In this document: positions 1 through 7,626 of the stretch, in pieces
Position numbering within the stretch: the stretch's first letter is position 1
Layout: the number at the start of each line of letters is the position of its first letter
NCBI GenBank assembly: GCA_910579425.1
Contig: CAJTVL010000068.1
Coordinates: 1 to 18,891 of the forward strand
From: an uncultured Lachnospiraceae bacterium
GTDB taxonomy: Bacteria > Bacillota > Clostridia > Lachnospirales > Lachnospiraceae
Direction of reading: 5' to 3'
Length of the DNA stretch: 18,891 nucleotides
Program-made: the position numbers and the translations under genes
The notes under the pieces: generated by a model
Seen by the model: the letters and a program-made list of their open reading frames with translations, nothing else
Database searches by the model: none
Told to the model about the DNA's origin: nothing

Positions 1-93
1 GAAAGTTTTTAGATATGCATCAGTTTAATGAATTGGCTGGGCGCTGAATTGTAACATAGTAACATGGGAGGGCAGCCTGGAAAATGGTTTTTG
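1..93. other. Left edge, possible 3' end of an upstream gene
   Basis: One + strand frame is open from the window edge (codons from base 3) and stops at TGA 45-47, giving about 14 residues ending in NELAGR. That is too little to name a family, and it may be chance. Bases 48-93 contain nothing recognisable before the promoter at 94. Confidence 0.2.
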
Positions 94-122
94 TTGACAA
101 TTATGTAAAGAGAGTTTACACT
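94..122 (+). promoter_or_regulatory. Sigma-A promoter of the flavin reductase gene
   Basis: A perfect -35 TTGACA (94-99) is followed by a 17-bp spacer and -10 TACACT (117-122). Transcription should start near 129, leaving an untranslated leader of about 80 nt before the ATG at 209. The predicted start falls inside the palindrome at 125-143, so a protein bound there would block initiation. Confidence 0.75.
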
Positions 123-124
123 TT

Positions 125-143
125 AATAGTAATCATTACTATT
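125..143. promoter_or_regulatory. Fur-family-like operator (perfect 9-1-9 palindrome)
   Basis: The site reads AATAGTAAT-C-ATTACTATT, a perfect 9-1-9 inverted repeat lying directly after the -10 box. Fur, PerR and Zur repressors bind 7-1-7 AT-rich palindromes. The inner 15 bases (TAGTAAT-C-ATTACTA) differ from the Zur consensus as I recall it (TCGTAAT-N-ATTACGA) at one base per half, and from Fur or PerR at two per half. That it is a Fur-family operator is inferred; which family member binds cannot be told from sequence. Confidence 0.55.
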
Positions 144-208
144 TTTAGGAACAGCCGGTTAGTCCTTCTTTGCCAGGCTGACTGGATTGGAATGGAGGGT
201 TTCAGAAA

Positions 209-715
209 ATGAACAAAAATGTGTTTCACAAGCTTTCTTACGGAGTTTATGTAGTCAGCGCCTGGGACAACGGAAGGCCCACAGGATGTACTGCTAACAG
301 CGCCATGCAGATTACATCTTCGCCGGCAACCATTGCGGTGAGCATCAATCACGACAATTACACAAACAAATGTATTAAGGAAACAGGAAGATTTGCCGTT
401 TCGATTCTTGCCCAGGACAGCCTTCCCTCAATTATAGGGACCTTTGGTTTTCAGTCCGGCAAGGATACGGACAAATTTTCTCAGGTAGAATATCGTGTGG
501 CGGATCTCATGCCGGTGGTGGCAGATTCCTGCGGCTATATTACCTGTGAGGTAATTGACAGTATGGAAACCGCCACCCACACTGTATTTCTGGGCGAGGT
601 AAAAGGAGCGGAAGCCTTCGGAGACAGGGAGGCTATGACCTATTCCTATTATCATAAAGTAATCAAGGGCAAAAGTCCCAAAAATGCACCTACCTATCTC
701 CCGGAAGCAGAATAG
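209..715 (+). CDS. Flavin reductase-like FMN-binding protein
   Basis: A 168-residue protein of the flavin reductase-like split-barrel family, which binds FMN and moves electrons from NAD(P)H or a partner flavoprotein. The stretch from about residue 28 (TANSAMQITSSPATIAVSIN) is the usual FMN-pocket region, followed by a segment around FAVSIL and the family-typical FGFQSGKDTDKF. The length fits a stand-alone domain. In clostridia the same domain forms the N-terminal half of the high-molecular-weight rubredoxin that reduces the oxygen-scavenging flavoprotein FprA, but no rubredoxin CxxCG motif is present here. The start is ATG 209 with GGAGGG at 194-199. It is probably a single-gene unit behind the promoter at 94 and the palindrome at 125, which suggests metal- or peroxide-responsive control. 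The family is certain enough; the electron donor and acceptor are unknown. Confidence 0.88.
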   Translation: MNKNVFHKLSYGVYVVSAWDNGRPTGCTANSAMQITSSPATIAVSINHDNYTNKCIKETGRFAVSILAQDSLPSIIGTFGFQSGKDTDKFSQVEYRVADLMPVVADSCGYITCEVIDSMETATHTVFLGEVKGAEAFGDREAMTYSYYHKVIKGKSPKNAPTYLPEAE

Positions 716-789
716 CCGGAAGAGATTTTCATCAGAGGTAAAGGGGTTATTTGGAACGGAAGTAAAATAAAGAAAGGGTATACAAAGAG

Positions 790-1698
790 ATGGAAGAATC
801 AATGAAGGATTATGAGGTGGAGCTGGAGGCTTCCTTTCGGAAGATCAATGAGGGGGATGTGATCCAGGGAACGGTGATTGATGTAAACGAGAACGAGGTG
901 ACTCTGGATCTGAAATATTATACTCAGGGCATCATCAAGGCGGAGGATATGAGCAATGATCCCGGATTTTCTGTTTTAAATGACGTGAAGATCGGGGATG
1001 TAGTCGAAGCCTCGGTGGTCAAGATGGATGACGGACAGGGAAATATCCTGCTTTCTAAAAAAGAAGCCAACGAAGTACTGGCATGGGATGTGCTGGAGCG
1101 TTATCTGGAAGAAAAAACCGAATTGACCGTAAAGGTCAGTGAGATCGTCAAGGCAGGAGCGGTTGCCTGGGTGGAAGGAATCAGAGGATTTATCCCCGCT
1201 TCCCAGTTAGACATTTCTTATGTGGAAGATTTGAGCGTTTTCCAGGGAAAAGAATTGACTGTTCGGGTCATAACTGTGGACCGGGAAAAAGAAAAGCTGG
1301 TATTGTCCGCAAAGGAAATTTTAAAGGAGCAGGCTAAAGAGGCCCGCGATCATAAGATTGCCATGCTGGTGCCTGGGGCGGTTTTGGAGGGAAGAGTAGA
1401 GAGCCTGCAGCCCTACGGCGCATTCGTGGATTTGAAGGACGGTTTAAGCGGTCTGGTGCATATTTCCCAGATCAGCCAGAGAAGGATCAAAAAACCTTCC
1501 GAGGTGTTGAGGGTGGGAGATACGGTGAAGGTGAAGGTTTTAAACACCAACGACGGAAAGATTTCATTGAGTATGAAGGCGGTTTCCGAGGGGCAGGAGG
1601 CAGAAGCGGTGGAAAAGGTAGACACCTCCAAATACAGCTCGAAGGAAAGTTTCGGCACAAGTCTTGGAGATTTGCTTGCAGGACTGAATATTAAATAG
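790..1698 (+). CDS. S1 RNA-binding domain protein (three S1 repeats)
   Basis: A 302-residue cytoplasmic protein with three S1 OB-fold repeats, at about residues 17-90, 105-176 and 193-264. The third is the most canonical: GAVLEGRVESLQPYGAFVDL, then GLVHISQIS and VGDTVKVKVL. It resembles short homologues of ribosomal protein S1 (RpsA-like) found in Firmicutes, which bind mRNA and may help translation or RNA stability. It has fewer repeats than proteobacterial S1, and no HMBPP reductase or cytidylate kinase domain is fused, as sometimes occurs in clostridia. The C-terminus (about 265-302) is polar and probably flexible. ATG 790 has AAAGGG 11 nt upstream; ATG 802 is a possible alternative, with GGAAG 5 nt upstream. 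The next gene follows with almost no gap, so the two are probably cotranscribed. Confidence 0.9.
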   Translation: MEESMKDYEVELEASFRKINEGDVIQGTVIDVNENEVTLDLKYYTQGIIKAEDMSNDPGFSVLNDVKIGDVVEASVVKMDDGQGNILLSKKEANEVLAWDVLERYLEEKTELTVKVSEIVKAGAVAWVEGIRGFIPASQLDISYVEDLSVFQGKELTVRVITVDREKEKLVLSAKEILKEQAKEARDHKIAMLVPGAVLEGRVESLQPYGAFVDLKDGLSGLVHISQISQRRIKKPSEVLRVGDTVKVKVLNTNDGKISLSMKAVSEGQEAEAVEKVDTSKYSSKESFGTSLGDLLAGLNIK

Positions 1699-1711
1699 GG
1701 TGGATCAATTT

Positions 1712-2389
1712 ATGGTCAAGTTCAAATATTGTCTTTTTGATTTAGACGGTACTTTGACCGATCCTAAGGAGGGCATTACCAGGTCAGTACAGTATGCCCT
1801 CCGTTCTTTTGGGATAGAAGAGCCTGACCTGAAAAAGCTGGAAGGATTCATCGGCCCGCCCTTAAAGGACAGCTTTCGGGAGTATTATGGCTTTGGAGAG
1901 GAACAGGCCGCAAAGGCTATTTTGGCCTACAGGGAGCGATTCGTCCCTATTGGCATACTGGAAAACCGAATTTTTCCAGGGGTACCCGCTATGCTTTCCA
2001 ATTTGAAGAATAGAGAAATATCCTTAGCTGTTGCGTCCAGTAAACCCACCAATTTTGTACACCGGATTTTGTCGCATTTCGAGATAGAGCAACTTTTTAC
2101 TGTGATTGTGGGCAGCGAGTTGGACGGAAGTAGGACCGCAAAGGAGGAAGTGGTGGAAGAGGCTCTTAAGGAGCTTGGCGTGCTTGCGCTTCCAAAGGAA
2201 CAACGGCATAAAAGCTGCGCTATGGTGGGGGACAGAAAATTTGATATTCAGGGGGCTAAATCCAATGGGATTACAGGCATAGGGGTAAGCTTTGGATTTG
2301 TCGCGCCGGGAGAACTGGAGGCGGCAGGCGCTGCGTTTATTGCCGGTACGGTGAAGGAGCTGGAAGCTTATCTTCTGGGAGAAGTATGA
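1712..2389 (+). CDS. HAD family phosphatase (phosphoglycolate phosphatase-like)
   Basis: A 225-residue haloacid dehalogenase superfamily hydrolase, subfamily IA. Motif I is DLDGT near the N-terminus (nucleophile D10, acid/base D12); motif II is the Ser/Thr in AVASSKPTN; the motif III lysine is in SRTAKEEV; motif IV is GDRKFDIQGAK, which supplies Mg2+ ligands. The helical cap between motifs I and II, containing FIGPPLKDSFREYYG, is typical of phosphoglycolate phosphatase and 5'-nucleotidase-like members. It likely dephosphorylates a small phosphometabolite or nucleotide in the cytoplasm; the substrate cannot be read from sequence. A GTG at 1700 would add four residues, but it abuts the previous stop and lacks a ribosome site. 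ATG 1712 has GGGTGG at 1698-1703 with 8-nt spacing and is preferred. It sits directly after the S1 gene. Confidence 0.88.
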   Translation: MVKFKYCLFDLDGTLTDPKEGITRSVQYALRSFGIEEPDLKKLEGFIGPPLKDSFREYYGFGEEQAAKAILAYRERFVPIGILENRIFPGVPAMLSNLKNREISLAVASSKPTNFVHRILSHFEIEQLFTVIVGSELDGSRTAKEEVVEEALKELGVLALPKEQRHKSCAMVGDRKFDIQGAKSNGITGIGVSFGFVAPGELEAAGAAFIAGTVKELEAYLLGEV

Positions 2390-2419
2390 CGGAGATTGCC
2401 GGTGGGCAGGGAGATTACA

Positions 2420-3274
2420 ATGGGTAATTTTTTCAGGATGATCAATATAAGATGGAGCAGGGAGGAGATTGCCGGCTGGGGTTCCCTGCGCAAAACGGCA
2501 TATCTGCTTTTGCCGCTTTTGTTTTATTTCCTGGTTCATGACGGGGCGGAAATCCTTTTATGGGCCGGGCTTGACGGGATTATGACCTCCGGCAGCAAGT
2601 CTTTGACCTCTTTTTTGACGGATAATGCCTATACGGTAAACGGTCTGATCAATGGCATTGCCATTTTAGCAGGCGTGGGGGCTATCTGGCGGGCAATCCG
2701 GGGGGAAATCAGGGAAGAAGACAGAAAAGGGGCTTTTGTGACAGACTATATGGTTCTCGGGGCGCTGGCTCTTTTGACGGCCCTGGGGCTTAATCTTCTC
2801 TTTTCCCTGCTGGGCTTAACGGGAAGCTCTCAGGGGTATGCGCAGACGGCCAGGGCCCAATATGGGGTAAACTTCGGGGCAGGGCTTTTTCTGTATGGGA
2901 TCCTGTCGCCTGTGGCGGAGGAGGCTGTCTTTCGGGGACTAATCTACAACAGGATGAAACGATGCTTTGGTTATTCCATTGCGCTTGTGGTCTCTTCCCT
3001 GTTTTTTGGCTGTTACCATGGAAATTTGGTGCAGGCTCTCTATGGAACACTGCTGGGGCTTCTGATTGCCTGGGCCTATGAAAAATACGGCAGCTTTGCA
3101 GCGCCCGTGCTTTTTCATGCCGCGGCAAATGTGAGTGTTTATGCCATGACCTACTATAATAGTCTGGGCGCTATGAGCAGGGAGGTAAGTATTGGCGTCA
3201 TAGCGGTTTCTCTAGTCGGGGCGGGGGTGTGTCTGCGGTATATTTCTCAGAAGAAAAGTCTTTCCATGTCGTAA
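2420..3274 (+). CDS. CPBP (Abi/Rce1-like) intramembrane metalloprotease
   Basis: A 284-residue polytopic membrane protein with the conserved CPBP/CAAX-protease motifs. Motif 1 is EEAVFRG (E167, E168, R172); motif 2 contains FFGCYH with H200; motif 3 is HAAAN (H233, N237). These glutamates and histidines coordinate zinc within the bilayer. Several hydrophobic helices precede motif 1 (about residues 24-42, 73-90 and 112-131) and a further one ends the protein. Known relatives process prenylated proteins in eukaryotes; in Firmicutes they are often linked to bacteriocin maturation, immunity or membrane stress. ATG 2420 is chosen for AGGGAG at 2408-2413; a TTG at 2396 is possible but has no spaced ribosome site. 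The two ABC exporter genes follow after 133 bp, so a role in processing an exported peptide is plausible but unproven. Confidence 0.9.
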   Translation: MGNFFRMINIRWSREEIAGWGSLRKTAYLLLPLLFYFLVHDGAEILLWAGLDGIMTSGSKSLTSFLTDNAYTVNGLINGIAILAGVGAIWRAIRGEIREEDRKGAFVTDYMVLGALALLTALGLNLLFSLLGLTGSSQGYAQTARAQYGVNFGAGLFLYGILSPVAEEAVFRGLIYNRMKRCFGYSIALVVSSLFFGCYHGNLVQALYGTLLGLLIAWAYEKYGSFAAPVLFHAAANVSVYAMTYYNSLGAMSREVSIGVIAVSLVGAGVCLRYISQKKSLSMS

Positions 3275-3290
3275 TCTTAACTTCCGGGGA

Positions 3291-3354
3291 GCGCGAAGCG
3301 CGGAGCATTCGGCTTTCATGTGGTGGTGTGCCATGCTTCGCCAGCGGCGCAAGC
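3291..3354. repeat. GC-rich hairpins between the CPBP and ABC genes
   Basis: Two stem-loops are visible: GCGC-GAA-GCGC (3291-3301) and an 8-bp stem with one bulged C at 3335-3354 (GCTTCGCC, loop AGC, GGCG-C-AAGC). A wider 7-bp pairing (GCGAAGC 3293-3299 with GCTTCGC 3335-3341) is an alternative fold. No T-run follows, so it does not look like an intrinsic terminator. It may be a REP-like intergenic element or an mRNA processing or stability structure. Confidence 0.45.
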
Positions 3355-3407
3355 CCGTTGATTAAGAATTATCTTATCCGATGGAGGAAAGGTAGAAAGG
3401 AGAGAAA

Positions 3408-5243
3408 GTGAAAACAAAGACTCAAAACACGATAGGGAAAAACCTTCGAGAAATTGTAAAGGGACTTTCTTCTTATGGAAATGGTCTCGTATTCTCCTTA
3501 TGTCTGCTGACGGCAGCTTCCTTTTTGCTTCCGCTTTTGGCAACCGTGATTTCAAGTACGGCGGTGAAGATGATTACGGCACAGGTGTCCATTCGCCGTT
3601 TTATTTTGCTGATGGCCCTGCTCTCAGCCCTTTATGTGTCAGTCAGCATCGGAAAATCAATGGGAGAGACCTTCTACTATAAGCGGTTGTCCATGGCAAA
3701 GGTACGCCAGTTCACGCTCCCGCTGTGTGAGAAAATTTTGACCACGGATTATGGAAATATGGAATCCGGGGAAAATCAAAAGAAATTCCGGGCGGCTGTC
3801 CACAGCATCGGCGGAAACTCCGGGCCGGAAAAGCTCATGCATCTCATCCCTGAGCTGGTGATCAATTTGTTGGGGCTTTTTTCTTATAGCTTTCTGATTA
3901 TTCGCGTGAGTCCTTTGATTCTGGCGGTTCTTTTTGTGATGACTGTCATCAATGCAGGAATGAACCAGTATGCGAGATCTTATCAGCAAAAGCACTGGCC
4001 TGAAAAATGGAATGAGATCTGCCGCGCCTCCTATGTCTATCGGCGCAGCGTTGGCTCGGAATACGGCAAGGATATCCGTATTTATGGAATCAAAAAATGG
4101 TTCCATGAAGTTTTTCAGGACATTACCAGAAAGGAAGTGCGCTGGCACATCAAGGTGGAGCTGCGCTATCTGATTCCACATCTTTCGGACAGCCTGTTTT
4201 TGTGCTTGCGCGATGTGATTGCTTATGGGATTTTGGTCGGTATGTTCATGGATGGCCTTATGGATGCGACAGGTTTTACGTTCTATTTGGGGATCATTAC
4301 GGGTTTTTCCACCTGGATGAATGATTTGGTGGGGGCCTTCTCCAGCATAGCCAGGGCAAATTTAGAACTCGATCAATATCAGGAGGCGCTGCGCATTCCT
4401 GACCGCGCCAACCACGGAAAAGGACTGGATATCAAAAAACTGAAAACTCCTTTGGAGATCACTTTTTCGCATATCTGTTTCCGCTACCCGGGAGCGGACT
4501 GCGATGCCCTCCATGATCTCTCCTTTACAATCCAGGCTGGGGAAAAGCTTGCACTTGTAGGGGCCAACGGGGCAGGCAAGACCACCATCGTCAAGCTTCT
4601 GTGCGGTTTCTATCAGCCGGACTCCGGCCAGATACGAATCAATGGGCATTGTGTGTCCGACTTTAACCTGGAGGAATATCAGAAGCTGATCGGGGTAGCT
4701 TTTCAGGATATCATGACCCTTGCGTTTACAATCTCCGAGAATATCTCAGGAGTACCCAGACAGGATGGGGACGAGACAAAGATTGAAAGCAGCTTACGGG
4801 CCGCAGGTTTATGGGAAAAGGTGGACAATTTTCCTGACAAGGCACAGGCTTTTTTGGGGACGGCGCTTTCCTCAGAGGGAGTAGGGTTAAGCGGCGGGGA
4901 GATGCAGAAGCTGATTTTTGCCAGGGCCCTTTATAAGGATGCCCCGCTGCTAATCCTGGACGAGCCCACTAGCGCATTAGATCCTCTGGCTGAGTCGGAA
5001 TTGTACCAGAATTATTGTGGTCTGACCAGAGACAAAACCTCTGTCTTTATTTCCCACCGGCTATCCAGCACCCGTTTCTGTGACCGGATTTTTTTCCTGT
5101 CAGAGGGGGCTATCCAGGAGTCGGGCAGCCATGAGGAGCTGATGCAAAAGGGCGGCGCCTATGCGCAGATGTACGAAATCCAGAGTCACTATTATCGTGA
5201 GGAACAGTTGAACAACGAGAGAAAGGAGGCCGCCTTTGAGTAA
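3408..5243 (+). CDS. ABC exporter half-transporter (permease-ATPase), subunit 1
   Basis: A 611-residue fused half-transporter with six predicted membrane helices in roughly residues 20-330 and a nucleotide-binding domain from about 345. Walker A is GANGAGKT (385-392), the signature LSGGE (494-498), Walker B LLILDEP with catalytic E519, and the switch histidine H550. It belongs to the ABCB-like exporter class (multidrug, lipid or peptide export) and acts in the cytoplasmic membrane. GTG 3408 is the start, with AAGGAG at 3397-3402. Its end overlaps the next ABC gene by 8 bp, so the two are translationally coupled and should form a heterodimer. Both nucleotide sites look complete, unlike many heterodimeric exporters in which one site is degenerate. 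There is no peptidase C39 domain at the N-terminus. The substrate is unknown. Confidence 0.93.
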   Translation: MKTKTQNTIGKNLREIVKGLSSYGNGLVFSLCLLTAASFLLPLLATVISSTAVKMITAQVSIRRFILLMALLSALYVSVSIGKSMGETFYYKRLSMAKVRQFTLPLCEKILTTDYGNMESGENQKKFRAAVHSIGGNSGPEKLMHLIPELVINLLGLFSYSFLIIRVSPLILAVLFVMTVINAGMNQYARSYQQKHWPEKWNEICRASYVYRRSVGSEYGKDIRIYGIKKWFHEVFQDITRKEVRWHIKVELRYLIPHLSDSLFLCLRDVIAYGILVGMFMDGLMDATGFTFYLGIITGFSTWMNDLVGAFSSIARANLELDQYQEALRIPDRANHGKGLDIKKLKTPLEITFSHICFRYPGADCDALHDLSFTIQAGEKLALVGANGAGKTTIVKLLCGFYQPDSGQIRINGHCVSDFNLEEYQKLIGVAFQDIMTLAFTISENISGVPRQDGDETKIESSLRAAGLWEKVDNFPDKAQAFLGTALSSEGVGLSGGEMQKLIFARALYKDAPLLILDEPTSALDPLAESELYQNYCGLTRDKTSVFISHRLSSTRFCDRIFFLSEGAIQESGSHEELMQKGGAYAQMYEIQSHYYREEQLNNERKEAAFE

Positions 5244-7149
5244 CAATAAGTTTTCTTTACATAGGGAAATGCAAAAGCTAATCAGGATTCTTTTTCAGGC
5301 TTCCAAGTGGATGTTTCCCATTATGATCTTGCAAAATATGATCCTGTCCCTGCTTCCCTTCCTGAATATCTGGTATGGATACCGGATTTTGGACGAGATG
5401 CTCTCGGGCTCTTCCAAGGACGCGGTCATGGCTCTGGTGTGGCAGATGGTTCTCTGGAACCTGGGGCTGGGTGTTTTGGCGAAATGCCTGGAGCGCTGCC
5501 GGATTGTCCTGCGGGAGCAGGTGTACTTAAAGGTGGATGAGACCATCATTGACAAGACGCTGGCGATGGATTACGAGATGATGGAATCAAAATACCGCGC
5601 CAATCTTTTACGTACCGTACAGGAAGGCCAGAGCGCGGGAAATGACATCTGTACTTTTTGTGATAAGCTTTGCGGTGTGATTCAGGATATGTTTTCATTG
5701 GTGTACGCCGTGACTCTGCTTCACACAATTTTTACAAGCCATCCTGTGGCTGGGGAGCTTTCAGGTATTACGGCTTTTTGTTCCTCTTCCGTAGCGTCTG
5801 CGGTGCTGCTATTGCTCTATCTGCTGGTGATCCTGGGGGAAGCAGCGGTGGTCATGAAGCAAAACCGGCTGTACGATGAAGCCTATCAGGATAATCTTTC
5901 CAGTAACCGGAGGATGGAGTATTTCTATGAGTTGATTTTTTATGAATACAAGAATGGTAAGGATTTTCGGCTCTATCGGATGGAAAAGCTGCTGCTTACC
6001 TATTTAAGGCAGTTTTTTGACGGCATCAGGGAGAGAACCTCACGTTTCCTTAGCGATTCCTCCAAGTTGGACGCTTGTACCCTGGCGGCGGAGGGGACCC
6101 TTTTATTTCTGGCCTATCTTTTTGTGGGGGTGAGAGCGCTCTCGGGAAGCATAAGCGTTGCAGAGGTTTTGAAGTATGTATCGACGCTTACGCTATTTAG
6201 CCAGGCCTGCAAATCTTTGATGAACCGTTATGGGGAATTAGAAAGAATCCTGTTTTCCCTGCAAAATTATTCCAGATACCTGGAGCTGGGGAATGAGCAG
6301 TCCAAAGGAATGCTGCCCGTAGATGCATTGAATAGAGCGGAAGAGGAAGGCGGCCCTGCGGAAGGGAAGCAGGATGGGGCAAAGAAAGCTTTCCGTGGTT
6401 TGACGTTGGAATTTAAAGACGTATCCTTCTCCTATCCCGACAGCAGCGAAAAAATCTTAAGCCACTTTTCTTTGAAGCTGGATTTGCAGGGAAAGCTTGC
6501 GCTGGTGGGAAAAAACGGCGCCGGGAAATCTACTTTTATCAAGCTTTTGTGCCGTCTCTATGATCCCACCCAGGGGCAGATCCTGATCAACGGAGTGGAT
6601 ATCCGCTCCTATGACCGGGGAGAATATATGAAACTTTTTTCTGTGGTATTTCAGGATTTTAAGCTGTATGCTTTTGGACTTGGCGCAAATGTGGCGGCTC
6701 AGGAAGATTATGATGAGGACAAGGTGTGGAGCGCGCTGGAAGATGCGGGAATCCGGGAGCGCGCAGAGGAGTTCCCCCAGGGGCTTGAGACCTTGCTCTA
6801 TAACTGGTTCGAGGGCGGCGTTGAAATTTCAGGAGGGGAGGAACAGAAGATAGCCATTGCAAGGGCGCTGTATAAGGACGCGCCAATCGTGATTTTGGAT
6901 GAACCTACCAGCGCCTTAGATCCCATCAGCGAGTATGAGATCTATAAAAAATTCGACCTGCTGGTAAAAGATAGGGCAGCGATTTACATTTCCCACCGGA
7001 TGAGCAGCTGCCGTTTCTGCGATCAGATCCTGGTGTTCGAGCATGGCAGGGTGACCCAAAAGGGAAGCCATGAAGAACTTATGAAAGAGAAAGGGCTCTA
7101 TGAGGAGCTGTGGAATGCGCAGGCACAGTATTATCGTACCGTTATATGA
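5236..7149 (+). CDS. ABC exporter half-transporter (permease-ATPase), subunit 2
   Basis: A 637-residue partner of the preceding gene. The membrane domain covers about residues 18-345, with clear hydrophobic helices near 22-42, 60-80, 175-200 and 285-300. A Glu/Gly/Lys-rich linker (about 365-392, around EEEGGPAEGKQDGAKK) leads into the ATPase domain. Walker A is GKNGAGKS (425-432), the signature ISGGE (531-535), Walker B IVILDEP with E556, and the switch histidine H587. The start is TTG 5236 with GGAGG at 5225-5229 (6-nt spacing), so initiation happens inside the end of subunit 1. An intrinsic terminator lies 42 bp after the stop. The two half-transporters are homologous but clearly diverged, which fits an obligate heterodimer. 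The substrate cannot be inferred; the CPBP protease upstream is the only contextual hint. Confidence 0.93.
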   Translation: MSNNKFSLHREMQKLIRILFQASKWMFPIMILQNMILSLLPFLNIWYGYRILDEMLSGSSKDAVMALVWQMVLWNLGLGVLAKCLERCRIVLREQVYLKVDETIIDKTLAMDYEMMESKYRANLLRTVQEGQSAGNDICTFCDKLCGVIQDMFSLVYAVTLLHTIFTSHPVAGELSGITAFCSSSVASAVLLLLYLLVILGEAAVVMKQNRLYDEAYQDNLSSNRRMEYFYELIFYEYKNGKDFRLYRMEKLLLTYLRQFFDGIRERTSRFLSDSSKLDACTLAAEGTLLFLAYLFVGVRALSGSISVAEVLKYVSTLTLFSQACKSLMNRYGELERILFSLQNYSRYLELGNEQSKGMLPVDALNRAEEEGGPAEGKQDGAKKAFRGLTLEFKDVSFSYPDSSEKILSHFSLKLDLQGKLALVGKNGAGKSTFIKLLCRLYDPTQGQILINGVDIRSYDRGEYMKLFSVVFQDFKLYAFGLGANVAAQEDYDEDKVWSALEDAGIRERAEEFPQGLETLLYNWFEGGVEISGGEEQKIAIARALYKDAPIVILDEPTSALDPISEYEIYKKFDLLVKDRAAIYISHRMSSCRFCDQILVFEHGRVTQKGSHEELMKEKGLYEELWNAQAQYYRTVI

Positions 7150-7191
7150 CGTTGTATAGGGATTTTGCCATCGTGTGACTTTCTTAAAATA

Positions 7192-7238
7192 AAAAAGTGT
7201 AAAGGCTTTAATCATTTTCAACAGGCTTTACACTTTTT
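7192..7238. terminator. Intrinsic terminator after the ABC exporter operon
   Basis: A perfect 13-bp stem (AAAAAGTGTAAAG 7192-7204 with CTTTACACTTTTT 7226-7238) encloses a 21-nt loop. The right arm ends in TTTTT, and the left arm gives a T-run on the other strand, so it can end transcripts from both sides, including read-through from the minus-strand tRNA. Bases 7239-7373 up to the tRNA hold nothing I recognise. Confidence 0.85.
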
Positions 7239-7373
7239 AAGTTTTAGAGGTTATTTGGTTGTTTGCTGCTCTTTAACAAAATTAAGTTCCGTCAAATTGA
7301 TACCGGAAGCTGTAAGGATCACTTTTAATTCTGTATATCTTTTTTCATTTTTTATATTATGTGTTATAAAAAA

Positions 7374-7446
7374 TGGAGCATACGGGACTTGAACCCGTGA
7401 CCTCCACACTGCCAGTGTGGCGCGCTCCCAACTGCGCTAATGCCCC
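7374..7446 (-). tRNA. tRNA-Ala (anticodon GGC)
   Basis: On the minus strand a 73-nt cloverleaf folds cleanly. The acceptor is GGGGCAT/ATGCTCC with discriminator A; the D arm is GCGC/GCGC; the anticodon stem is CCACA/TGTGG with loop CTGGCAG (anticodon GGC, reading GCC and GCU); the T arm is ACGGG-TTCAAGT-CCCGT. The third acceptor pair is G-U, the classic alanine identity element. CCA is not encoded. The gene stands alone and is divergent from gltB. Confidence 0.97.
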
Positions 7447-7454
7447 ATAAGAAA

Positions 7455-7482
7455 AGTATAACATAAATTTCATAAAAAACAA
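7455..7482 (-). promoter_or_regulatory. Promoter of tRNA-Ala
   Basis: On the minus strand a good -10 TATACT (7455-7460) lies 9 nt before the tRNA 5' end. A weaker -35 TTGTTT (7477-7482) is 16 bp further upstream. The region is AT-rich, as expected for a strong stable-RNA promoter. The -35 assignment is less certain than the -10. Confidence 0.55.
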
Positions 7483-7590
7483 CAAAAAAATAATTGGCAG
7501 ATATTTGATATGAAATCAGCAAAAAGACACACAATAATTCAATAAATATAAAATAGGCAAATAATCAGACAATTTCGCAAATATTCGTTA

Positions 7591-7619
7591 TTTACAACCG
7601 GTGAAAACAGGTGTATATT
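7591..7619 (+). promoter_or_regulatory. Probable gltB promoter
   Basis: TTTACA (7591-7596) and TATATT (7614-7619) are separated by 17 bp. Transcription would begin near 7626-7628, exactly at the left arm of the hairpin at 7627. TATTAT at 7616-7621 is an alternative -10 with a 19-bp spacer. No better pair was found between the tRNA promoter and gltB. Confidence 0.5.
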
Positions 7620-7626
7620 ATAACAT

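Noticed and set aside
73..180. Eight-base inverted repeat CAGCCTGG (73-80) / CCAGGCTG (173-180) flanking the flavin reductase promoter
   Set aside because: The arms are 92 bp apart and only 8 bp long, so chance is likely and no structure or element end is supported.
2024..2539. Minus-strand frame of 171 codons across the HAD and CPBP genes
   Set aside because: Composition is typical of a shadow frame, no domain is seen, and both sense genes carry complete family motifs.
3318..3365. Fifteen-codon frame starting ATGTGGTGG in the CPBP-ABC gap, considered as a precursor peptide
   Set aside because: There is no well-spaced ribosome site, no leader or GG-type cleavage motif, and it overlaps the stable hairpin at 3335-3354.
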